Shown in pieces: positions 54,293 through 64,000 of a stretch of DNA of 64,000 nucleotides. The position numbers were made by a program, and so were the translations under genes. Source of the DNA: Styela clava (Eukaryota > Chordata > Ascidiacea > Stolidobranchia > Styelidae); contig NC_135252.1 in assembly GCF_964204865.1 (NCBI RefSeq), positions 6,655,383-6,719,382 on the forward strand, read 5' to 3'. Position 1 is the stretch's first letter. Every line of letters starts with the position of its first letter. The notes beneath the pieces are model-generated. The model worked only from the letters and a program-made list of their open reading frames with translations, had not been told where the DNA came from and made no database searches.

Positions 54293-57200
54293 GATTTGCT
54301 CGTACTTGAAAGTTTTACCGTAGGAGTTTGAATTCCATCTTTATGAAGTCGGCAATTTTACCTGAGATTGTGTGTGATACTGTATTTCAACTGTATTTCC
54401 GTTGATTGCAAATGTGAATACTGGGACGGCCGACTATTTTATTTTGCTCCCAAACTCGGCGATTGCAACCAAACACGGCCTGCTAGGCTGTATCGTTTCA
54501 TTTACCGTTTGTACACGCATACGCATAAACGAATGCATTCTACAAGGTGCGTTCTTTCGTCGACTGTTCTGTCGGGTCATTTGTCGATTATTGATACGAC
54601 TAAATACTGAATTTGAAAACGAGGTAATAAATAGTAGCCTGTTAACAATGAGGTGCTTTGAAAGTCGTATTTTTCTGAAAGCCAAAAATATTTATATCCT
54701 AACTGAGCAAACTTTACGTTCTTCCGAACTATGTGTTATATTAAACGGTCAACTATGATCATAAAATGGCACGAAAGACGGTAAAGAAAGTGGATTTCTT
54801 ACTCGCAAAACATGACCCCAAGGCAGGTCAAATTACCCCCAATGACTGTATGGTTACCATATTTTTTTGACTTCAAAGCGGAACGCCTCTAAAGACACGA
54901 TCCTCTAGCTGGGATCCTGTAACATTACATTTTCCGATTTTACTACATATGCCTACATTTGGAACCTTCCCGGCTGTCTTCATTGACCATATTGTCGTCG
55001 AGAGTTCATGCGCATATTCTCTGTCTAAATATCGGGTTCAGTTCGAAAAATAGAAAGGAATAGAGGCTAACGATACAAATGATCCGAATTTAGATTTTTT
55101 TTATGTACATCAAAAGGAATAAAGAAAAAGCATTGAGAATTTACTTATTCGCCCAAGCATGCTTTTCTGTAGATTACACCATCAAAAAGACGTTGTTCAA
55201 TGTTACATTCACGTGAACGTCCGAACAAAACCAATTAGAATTGATTTCACATGTGATACGTTTGCTAACAATGTTAGCGGGGAACAAAGAAACAAACAAA
55301 ATAACGCATTCACCTTCAGTAAGTCGGCTAGCGTTGCGCTACACAGCAACAACAGTAACGAGAACATGTCCGTGTATTATGCTGGATGGCTGAACGCCAA
55401 AGCGGGACTTTTGGCTGACTTGTCGGGACGGCGTGACAAGACGCTAAAAAGCGGGACGTATGAGGACCAATGAGGATACCCCATCCCTTTCGATTGAAAA
55501 CCCCAGTTTATGAACATTGTGAATAAAATTACGAGGGCCGCATGTCGCACTACTCGGCCGCATATCGAATCGCGGCGAGTCATATCCGCCAGCCTCATTT
55601 GTCGAAGTTTCTAGAAAATTAAACATACAAATACAATAAAATGTATATTAGACTTAGAGGAACACCAACAAATAAGTTCGCCTCGTAGTTCTGTCCTAAC
55701 TTCGGAGAGAAATTTCAAGCCGGGTAGTTCTGAAATTTCTAATTGCCAAGTTAGACCGTAACAGCTAGCGGGTCCGTCACACTGACTCTAACACAGGGGT
55801 TCCCAATGATTCTGGTGTGCCGCGAAGAAATTTTATTTTTGAATTTATTTCAAGCGATTCCAATCCGTTGAATTCTGCGATCATTATTTAAACCCAAAAT
55901 AACATTCAGGATTCACGCAATGACTTTGCCGGGTTTTTATTCACTATAGTGTTTCCCAACCCGAGTCCGCGGTCTCAAATGAGTTCGCGAAGCGTTTGAA
56001 TGAGTCCGCAACGAGCCAGAAATTCACTGCGTGCCGCAGACGTTTTTGCGAAAGTTAACTATCAGCCAAGTTACGATTTCTAAATTGAAGAGCGGCAATA
56101 CAAAATACTAAAAATAAAACGGAAAACACCATAACTTTTATTTTATGATTGTACGCAACCGATTTAAAACGCTTCTTTAGACATTGTTTAAGACAATTTC
56201 GGGTGATACTGTAGTATATGTACCAGGGCATTTTTCCTTAGGCCTCCTTAGGTCCCCACATTGGTACGTACAGTATTGGAGCGCCGTGAGTGTTGTATGA
56301 ACAGCTCAGATTTGTTGCTTTCACAAAAATACGAATCAAAACAAAATAAAATCGGGCACTCCACCACGCATTTTTGTGTCCACGGATTGTCATGATATTT
56401 TCTGATTCGTATTGCCCATTTCGTCAACACAGCCGCAGATTAAAATGATCACCATTAAATTAATAATAGAGCAGAGCGGTGAATATGTCTTTTTGATTTA
56501 CTAATATACTTCAAACATATTTTTAATAAGTACTAATTCAAGTTGTACTTTCTGGAAATTTATAGCAGATAGTAGGATTTTTCTAGCGACGATAACGAAT
56601 TTGCAAGATCTCTAAAAATAGGAGAAAGATCAGGGCCGGCGCAAAGGATAAAAATCCCAAATTCACTCCGTATTAGCTGTCTTTGACATGTGTCACCGAT
56701 ATGAACGCCTAGTTCTCCCAGGAATATAAAGCCAAACTTTTCAAACGTTCGCCACTTGTGTGATAATTGGTCCTTGGACAAACGAGGAACATCAGAATGT
56801 CTCACCAACATTAGAATGTCTAGCGTTCTGCCTGTTGTATATATATATACTAAACAAACCCGATATCCGACAAATAGGTAAAAATATTCGGTTTGATAAA
56901 AGTATTCTATTTTGCCCGCCCTTGCGATCTGCAGTCACGCCAGTAATCTGGCGGAACGCGTGGTAGTCCAAACACTGATGCAATGAAACTTAATAAAACC
57001 TTCATTAAATATAGTAAATAGCACTACTACACGAAAGCGTGGCAGAATTGACGTTTATAACAACTTGAAACCAATTCAGTGTTTTATCGATAATATTTAA
57101 TCGTTGTAATGAAATAAAGCTGTTAGTTTGTCTTTTTCATTTCTCTCGCACGTGCCGACAATAACACCATTAAATGATTTTGGCAATGGGAACATAAAGT

Positions 57201-58289
57201 CGAATTTGTTTGCTTGAATTGAACCATATATATTTATATATACCGGTAAAATGATTGTAAAGTTTTTTGTAGCGAATCAACATTTTGATGATAACAATTT
57301 GATTATGAAATTCATAAAGCAAAATCACCCAAATTTTTTAAGGCTAAAATAATAATTTTTTGCTTTCAATGTGTGACTACATCAGAACGAAATAGAAAAC
57401 GGGAAATGAACCTAAAATAACATTGACAAATATAACGAAGCGAGTCGATATTACCAAATGAGGTAATCTATCGAGTTTGATGTAAAACATAGTGGACATT
57501 TATTGAAGTAATATTTTTAGAGATATTGTATTGAAAAATATTTTGGTGGGTATTTTTTACAAAATGAAATATGTTGTCGAAGTAGCTACCGTATTTAAAT
57601 ATAGTTCGCGAACTTTACTATTACTATTACGTCATTAACAAGTGCCGTGTTTCTCCGAAAATCAGACCTAGCTTGAATTTTAAGAATGATTTTACTATAA
57701 GCCCTCCCCTTTTTAAATTGGTCGATAGCAAGAAATCTCTCTTGTACGTTTTAAATGATGTATGTATGTTTATGATCTATGTTTTGCAGCTATTTTGAAT
57801 AATAACGCGTTATTTATAAGTAAACTGATATCGGTTTTCATATTTTGCATATTTGAAAATCTCGTAATTCCGAAAATAGGAAGAAAATTGATATAAGACC
57901 CAGTCTTATTTCCGGGGAAACACGGCTAGTTGAAAATCACCATTAAAAAATATTGATGCTTTTGACACCTATTTTATAAAGCAACAACACTAAATTACTA
58001 AGGAAGATGTATTGCGTAAGTAGGTATGTATAGCGAATTCGCACCACCCATCGCAATACCCGAGACAGTTTACGGGCATTTTATCAGTCAAATACCGGGT
58101 GATTCCCCTCGGTAAAACGGCTGGTTTTCTTTCTGGGCGACGCGAGGGATTGAACAACGGCTGTTTGCTATCGAATGAATATAAGTGCGACGTGTTGGCT
58201 TTTCGGATACAGTACATTCGCATTTCAGTACTATATCCTCGGTTAGTGTCTTTGATTATACTTTGAGTGTCTGCTCCCAAACAACAGGA
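54293..58289. other. no gene recognised; scattered transposon ends
   Basis: No supported gene. hAT-like solitary ends occur near 55796 (CAGGGGTTCCCAA) and 55951 (TAGTGTTTCCCAACCC), and a GC-richer block lies at 55370-55600 that may be an eroded element. The minus- and plus-strand open frames are short and unrecognisable. Confidence 0.45.
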
Positions 58290-60015
58290 ATGGATTATCA
58301 TTTACAGTTGAACGACTATGAAGCGAGGTAGATTACTTTCAAAATTACAAATTGTTCTGTATATCAGTATATTATATGTAATATGTAAATCTTATCCTAC
58401 TATATAGCAGGGATGGCTATATAAGATTAGCCATCCCTGATATATAGTCCAGCTCTAATATATTACTGTATTAAAATGCACCGATATATGTACAGTAAAT
58501 CAGGTGTACTAATATATTCAGATGTGAAACAGGATACATATAAATTGAATATTTTATCATAATACTGTAATATGGAACTAACTGCTATTTATTTACATAT
58601 TTAGGAGACAACCAAGCAAACATGTTAATTCACGATCTTCTGGCCAAAATAATGGTTTTGGGAGCAGACACCCTCTGTCTTCAAGGTGAATATCTTATGA
58701 AAATACTGATCAGAATATAAAAATTTATAGAATATATACAGCCATAGTTATAAATGCATTGCCGTATATGGGTAAAGCATTGAACTATTATATTCTCTAG
58801 ATTTTATGTGGTGTCATACTCTGTGATTCATATTTTTATCAGTGTGGTTTATATAAAGCTTTTATTTTTTCAGCATTAATCTTGGAGACATTTTCCCATG
58901 CAATAATCCAACCAATCCATCCTATGAAAATCGATCAACAAGATTGCAATCATTTAAAAACTGGCCAGGACATATACAAGCAACACCTGAACAACTCGCT
59001 GAAGCAGGCTTCTTTTATTTAGGTGAATATTTTTTGAAATTGTCATATAAATTTTATTAAAGTAGATCAAACACATAAATTTACATCAAGACGCAACCAA
59101 GTTTTATGCACTTTTATAAAACAATTCTTACTTTTACATTTTAAGTGAAGACATTTTATTATAAAAACACAGCTGATTATAATGAGTTGTTTTTTAAACA
59201 GATGATCGTGACCGCTGTAAATGTTATTATTGCAATGGCGGACTACAGAACTGGGATTTTGAAGATGATCCATGGACTGAACATGCCAAATATTTTCCAA
59301 GGTAAGTGTCTTAATGAGTTTTTGACTTTTTTTCAAATATTTATTTGATTTATGTAATAATAAAAATGTGTTTTTTCTTTTTAGATGTGAATTTTTGCTT
59401 CAACGAAAAGGCCCTGAATATGTTTCGAATGTTAATGCAATATATCCTAATCTACAACGTCCAGGAGAAGAAAACGTTGGCATTGTCCAGCACCAAGTTG
59501 AAAGAAACAATCAAACAGAAATTCCCACTGGTGCTTCATATAAACAACAACCAGTAACTCCAGAAAGAAATGAGAATGAATTAATTGCAGAAGCAATACA
59601 ATTTGGATACAATGAAGAGTTAATAAGAAATGTTATAAAAAAGAAGAAAAATTTATCTCAATCTTCATATGACGGTCTGGCTGCTTTAATTGACGATCTC
59701 ATCAAAGCTGAAGAATCAGAGCATTTGACAGAAACTATGGATTTTGATTTATCACCCCCCATATCAATCACAGTTAGCGATGGTCCTGTACAACAGGTAT
59801 GTGCAGACAATTCATCAATTGACTTCAATCTTCGTAGGCAATTGGAAAGTATAATGGATGAATCAATTTGCAAAATCTGTTTTGAAAATGAGAGATCATG
59901 CGTTTTTACAAACTGTGGGCATTTATGCTGCTGTTTTGAATGTGGAAAATTTGCTCAACAATGCCCAATTTGCAATGCAAAAGTAACAGAACGATTAAGA
60001 ATTTTTAAAACCTAA
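58290..60015 (+). CDS. inhibitor-of-apoptosis protein, one BIR + UBA-like + RING, 5 exons
   Basis: Exons: 58290-58327, 58605-58685, 58874-59022, 59202-59301, 59385-60015. 999 nt, 332 aa. The BIR domain covers ~54-126, and the zinc site C97-x2-C100-x16-H117-x6-C124 is intact within the usual G-G-L-Q-N-W and D-D-P-W-T-E-H-A. Residues ~186-231 look like the UBA domain of XIAP/cIAP (A-I-Q-F-G-Y ... I-D-D-L-I). The C-terminal RING (C285, C288, C300, H302, C306, C309, C316, C319) has C-G-H-L and C-P-I-C, so ubiquitin ligase activity is expected. By domain order it is a single-BIR relative of XIAP/BIRC2/BIRC7. Caspase binding is not shown by sequence alone. The N-terminus before the BIR is short and Arg/Ser-rich. 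Confidence 0.94.
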
Positions 60016-60020
60016 TTTCA

Positions 60021-60026
60021 AATAAA
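60021..60026 (+). terminator. polyadenylation signal of the IAP gene
   Basis: AATAAA only 5 nt beyond the stop codon, implying a very short 3' UTR if used. Another AATAAA lies near 60295. Confidence 0.5.
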
Positions 60027-60777
60027 TACTTATTCTAAATGGTAGATGCATAAAAGCAACTTTATGCTATATACAATCCGAACAATAGCTACACATCTTC
60101 ATCATTGCTTATCATGATATCAAAAGAATGTCTTTGGGAAATAGATAAATTTAATAAAATTCTTAATAGCAATCACTACGTTTTCGATTTAAATTTATAC
60201 CCTTATATATCAGGAACTCTTTATTCAATTATCCCAAATATTCACATATACGAAATTGATATTATCACTGTGTAAAATCACCTTATATCATTTTCAATAA
60301 ATTTCTTTCTATAACATTATTGTAAGATTTTCTATTAGGTCTGAGTAGGACAGTGCCTTCTTCTCTGTAGTAGTTTTACGTCAGAAGGTAGTTGCAGAAG
60401 GTTTATAGTAATTCGTTGTTCAATTAAATTTTCCTAAATTTGTTCATAGCCGATGATGGAATTGATTGTAATCTTGCCATCGAAAGAAAAGCGAGTTCAG
60501 TTAATTGTACGCAACATGATTTGGTATCTGGACGAGAGGCCGAGGTTCGCTATATGATTAGCGTCGTGTCGTCCTCCTCTCTCCCGGGATAAATATGTAA
60601 AACCTATCCTTCATATATGGAGAGACCAACATAATTTGTATAGCCTATGGTATTAGCTGACTAATCTCTGAGCTTTGGGACGACCAGCATGTAGTTAAAG
60701 TCAGTAAATGTTGTGCAGTTATTGATTAGTGTATTAAGGTTATCGTTTTCGACACTTTAATCAACTTAACAGACAAT
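60027..60777. mobile_element. no gene; SINE 3' fragment at 60530-60612
   Basis: GGACGAGAGGCCGAGGTTCG through CCCGGGATAAATATGTAAAACC matches the 3' half of the 24750-25098 SINE, here in plus orientation and without its tRNA-like head. The rest shows nothing. Confidence 0.6.
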
Positions 60778-60786
60778 AAAATAACT

Positions 60787-61589
60787 GGTTCCATCATCTT
60801 TGAACCCACGTGACGTACATTTGCACCCAGGACAATTGCACCTGCATATTTTTGCACCCACGGAAACTTTAACCCATAAACAATTGCACCCACAGATTTT
60901 TCCACCCACACACAGATTGCTCCCATGAACATTTGCACCCATGGTCATTTGAACCTATGGATATATACACCCAATGACATTTGAACCCATGTACATTTGC
61001 ACCCACGGACATTTGAACCTATGTACATTTGCACCCACGGACATTTCGATATCACCCGACACAATCGATAAAATGTTTCACGGTGGAATGCTGGTCAAAA
61101 TTGAGAGTATTTGTGCTTTTAACGGTCGACGACTCTTGAAGCTCTTGGCGTGAATCAAGGCTTTTTTAATTGATGCGATAGTTCAATCCTGCGCAAAGTT
61201 TTCCCTCGCCTCAATGCCCTTTCCCTTGCAAACAATTCCAAAGCTATTTCTTGAAGGCGTTGCTGCGGCGAAGACGATAAGTTTTTTGGCGACAAGAAGT
61301 AGAAAACATGGCGCTTACATTTCCCAAGACCATAAGGAGAAACGACTTACTGATCTACAAGGCCACGAATATTGTAAGCGAAAAGGTACAAACGTCCTTC
61401 CTTGGTTGCAAATAGACATGGGTGTAAATGTACGCGGGTTCAAATGCAGTCAAATGTACGCGGATTCAAATGTACGTGGGTTCTAATGTCCAGGTTGCAA
61501 ATGTCCGCGGGTGCAAAAGTATTCAGGTGCAAATGTCCTGGGTGTAGTTGACGGGTGCAAATGTACGTGGGTTCAAATATGCTGTCACC
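60787..61589. mobile_element. foldback-type element with minisatellite arms (803 bp)
   Basis: The left arm (60787-61047) is reverse-oriented 16-bp minisatellite units (ATTTGCACCCACGGAC). The right arm (about 61410-61589) is the same units forward (GGGTGCAAATGTACGT). Ends GGTTCCATCATCTTTGAACC and GGGTTCAAATATGCTGTCACC are inverted, and a perfect 9-bp duplication AAAATAACT lies at 60778-60786 and 61590-61598. The ~360-bp centre has no recognisable gene. Confidence 0.87.
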
Positions 61590-61839
61590 AAAATAACTGA
61601 TTATAGAATCAGGAGACTAAGCAAAATCTCAATTAAAATTCAAAGCGTACAGAATAGAAGTTGAAAGGCTTTGCCAAAAATGTGGTACGTGTTCATTCAT
61701 CTAATGTTAGCATCTTAACAACGGTTGGAAAAGGAAAGCAATGCTGTAGTTCCCTCTCGGGTGTGGAAGACTCAAGTTGTTGAGTTTCTATTTCGAATGC
61801 TTCAGTTAAAAACTGTAAACTCAACGGTTCGGTTACGTT

Positions 61840-62409
61840 CAGTGGTGGGATTCAGTCAGTTCGCACCGTTTCTATAGAACCCTCTCACGCAATTTTATGA
61901 GATCAGCGAACCTGTTAGCATTGCTAGTTGAGGTCAATGGATTTTCGCATCTTATCTGACACACCGATTTTTGAGATCAAGTAGCTCCCATGTTTTTTTC
62001 AAAATGTGAAATGATCAAGTTCGCACGTAACAGTTATACATTGTATTAATTTTTATAATTGTTGCGTCATGAGTCATGAGACGACAGATAAAGAAATTGA
62101 TGACAATCAGGTCGCCATTTGGAAATATTTGATGTAAAAACTGCAAAATTTGAGTTTAATTTCAGTATCAACGAGTATATAATATATACAGCAATATAGA
62201 CAATCTTCAACATCATTGAAAATTCCGAGGCTAATTTTGACATAATGATGCTTACTTAACCATTATTTTGAAATGTTAATTAGGAAGTACGGTAATTAAA
62301 AATAATCAGTTTATTTGCTAAAAAAAATATGAATTTTTGTAACAGAACCGGCTGAAAATATGACTTTTGTGAAAGAACCGGCTGACAAAAAATTTGAATC
62401 CCACCACTG
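61840..62409 (+). mobile_element. long relative of the CAGTGGTGGGATTC MITE (570 bp)
   Basis: Ends CAGTGGTGGGATTCAGTCAG and AATCCCACCACTG match the 157-166-bp copies at 14699 and 28017. The outer ~85 bp on the left and ~75 bp on the right align, and about 400 bp of extra AT-rich sequence (about 61927-62333) separates them. No 8-bp duplication is visible. It may be the longer parental form or carry an insertion. Confidence 0.75.
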
Positions 62410-64000
62410 ATTGTCCTTTCAGGTCCATATACCCGTAACGATTAACTGGTGAACTACAGCAGTGATTTTTAACCAGTGTTCCGCGAAACAATATGCTTGT
62501 ATTGTCGCTGATCTACGTTGTACCAAGCACATTGTTTTGCAGTTAGATCGGTAGTCACATGTAAAAGGTACATGGGATATGCTTGTTCACTTTAATTAGG
62601 TTATTGCTTCGTTTCAAATTTTGAAGCCAGCCGAAACAAGCCCGCGTTGAAATGTACAGTTTCAATCTGTGGTCTATTTGTTTACACACACGGTTTTAAT
62701 TTGTACGCCCGAACGAAAGTTAAGACGCATACATTTTCATCTAACGACATTTTAAAATTGTTCTCGCTCAACTTTGCATCAATAAATTGTTTTTACTAGA
62801 TGTCGAAAATATTCAACTAGTTCGAAATGTTAATTTATGGCTGTTAAATGTTATTAAAGTGCAAAATCGCAAGAACACTTGTGCTTGAAATAAACCAGAT
62901 CTCTGTGGTATAACTATAAATCGTCATGTACGCACAGGCTGTTCAAAACGGTTGTTTTGAGATTCGTATTCCTCTCGAGTCTACCTAATTAGAACTTGTT
63001 CAAAGCAAGCCTGCGTGCACTTAAAATGCCAAAATATACTCAAAACATGCATGCTCATGGTGGGGTAATAATCGAATGTTTATCGGTTGATGCGATGCTT
63101 GAAGTCCATGCTACTGAGGTTAAGCAGCTGCTACATGATAATTAATTCTAAAACTTAAGTTCTCGAAAACAAATTATTGCACGAAAAGTCGTCGGTACCA
63201 CGTTGACGGGAAAGAGAAGGAAAACCACTGTAAACTGTATGTGGGTGAACAAAGATAAGATTCACCCCGTAGTTGTAGACAAAGAAACTTTAACTACAAT
63301 ATAAAATTCGCCAATTTGTTCACCGTTCGCTAAACCCGGTGTTTCCCCTAAAACCTAAAGAGGGAGTGCATCCAAGGCTCCAAGCGTTGCGTAACCATTC
63401 GTCAGGCCTATATTTAGACTAGACTAGACAAAGGGAAGCTCGAATATGTCGATTTGGATAGCTTACTATTAAAAACGCTTTTTTCATTCTGCTTCGAATA
63501 CTAATGTTTTTACCGAGGAAACATTCAAATAAACGCGGGAAAGATTAAATCCGCTTAATAAATGAAGTAACCCAGAAGTAATTTTGAGTGCGGTCTGACA
63601 AATATAATTTTCATGAAATGTCCACCAAGAACTATTAGGCTCGATCTAGAATTTGCGAATATTTTCGTATTTGACTCCATAAAAAAACTAAATTTCCCTG
63701 GTCATTATGCATATTTCCATATTTTTATTCTTTATGTTATTCTGAAACGGGCAAAACACGATTTGCCTATAAACAGTATACACAAATGCTCACCTATGTT
63801 CCCCAATAAAAAAATAGGGCAATACAGTCAAGTCCATATAGCATAAAAATGACTGCGTAATGACTCTTTCTCAAACAACATGAACGTTTATTTTTTGTCA
63901 CTGGAATTTCTGCGCTAAAATTCTATTTACAAATTTGTATTTGTGCCTTTGACTATTTTGAATCGGAATTTATTAATAAATCCTCTTCGTCAGTCAGTTT
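62410..64000. other. no gene recognised
   Basis: A hAT-like end (GCAGTGATTTTTAACCAGTG) lies near 62459. Otherwise AT-rich sequence with no supportable coding or RNA feature to the window edge. Confidence 0.4.

Noticed and set aside
55159-55473. 104-codon plus-strand frame
   Set aside because: No recognisable domain, no splice context, and the 3' half overlaps eroded repeat-like GC-rich sequence.
61400-61600. CRISPR-like array of short repeats
   Set aside because: Units are contiguous and degenerate with no unique spacers, and the genome is eukaryotic; it is a minisatellite arm.

Overview
This window is eukaryotic nuclear DNA: AT-rich, with intron-split genes that use GT-AG splice sites, separated by gaps full of small transposons. 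Every gene I can identify is an animal gene: a WSC-domain sulfotransferase, SLC38A9, an M17 aminopeptidase, GUCD1, REEP5 and an inhibitor-of-apoptosis protein. Protein divergence, moderate introns, splice acceptors abutting start codons and heavy hAT MITE content suggest an invertebrate deuterostome, most likely an ascidian tunicate. The species call is inference.

Layout. 1-142: a possible exon at the window edge. 3181-7948 (+): eight-exon WSC/sulfotransferase gene, 613 aa. 8-17 kb: no gene seen, three hAT MITEs with perfect 8-bp target duplications. 17146-22034 (+): twelve-exon SLC38A9-like transporter, 503 aa, with a short N-terminus. 22-28 kb: nested transposons, including a decayed hAT transposase inside another inverted-repeat element. 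28298-30399 (+): two-exon M17 leucyl-aminopeptidase-like gene. 31-36 kb: minisatellite arms, a GC-rich degenerate tandem repeat and a piggyBac-like fragment. 36561-39986 (-): five-exon GUCD1. 40185-40754 (-): single-exon N-myristoylation-type EF-hand protein just upstream of GUCD1, with operon-like spacing. 42137-49979 (+): REEP5-like gene with two tandem, same-length, same-phase exons encoding alternative membrane hairpins, and two extra exons in its first intron. 51-54.3 kb: another nested transposon stack. 58290-60015 (+): five-exon inhibitor of apoptosis (BIR-UBA-RING), 332 aa. 60.8-62.4 kb: a foldback-type minisatellite element and a long MITE relative.

The genes do not form one pathway. 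Several act in the endomembrane system (Golgi sulfotransferase, lysosomal SLC38A9, ER-shaping REEP5). The most notable observations are the REEP5 exon pair, whose phases enforce mutually exclusive use, a foldback element family built from a 16-bp minisatellite and flanked by 9-bp target duplications, and the EF-hand/GUCD1 pair that may be one operon. Exon boundaries were read by eye from splice signals and reading phase. For all seven gene models the summed coding length is a multiple of three with an open frame.
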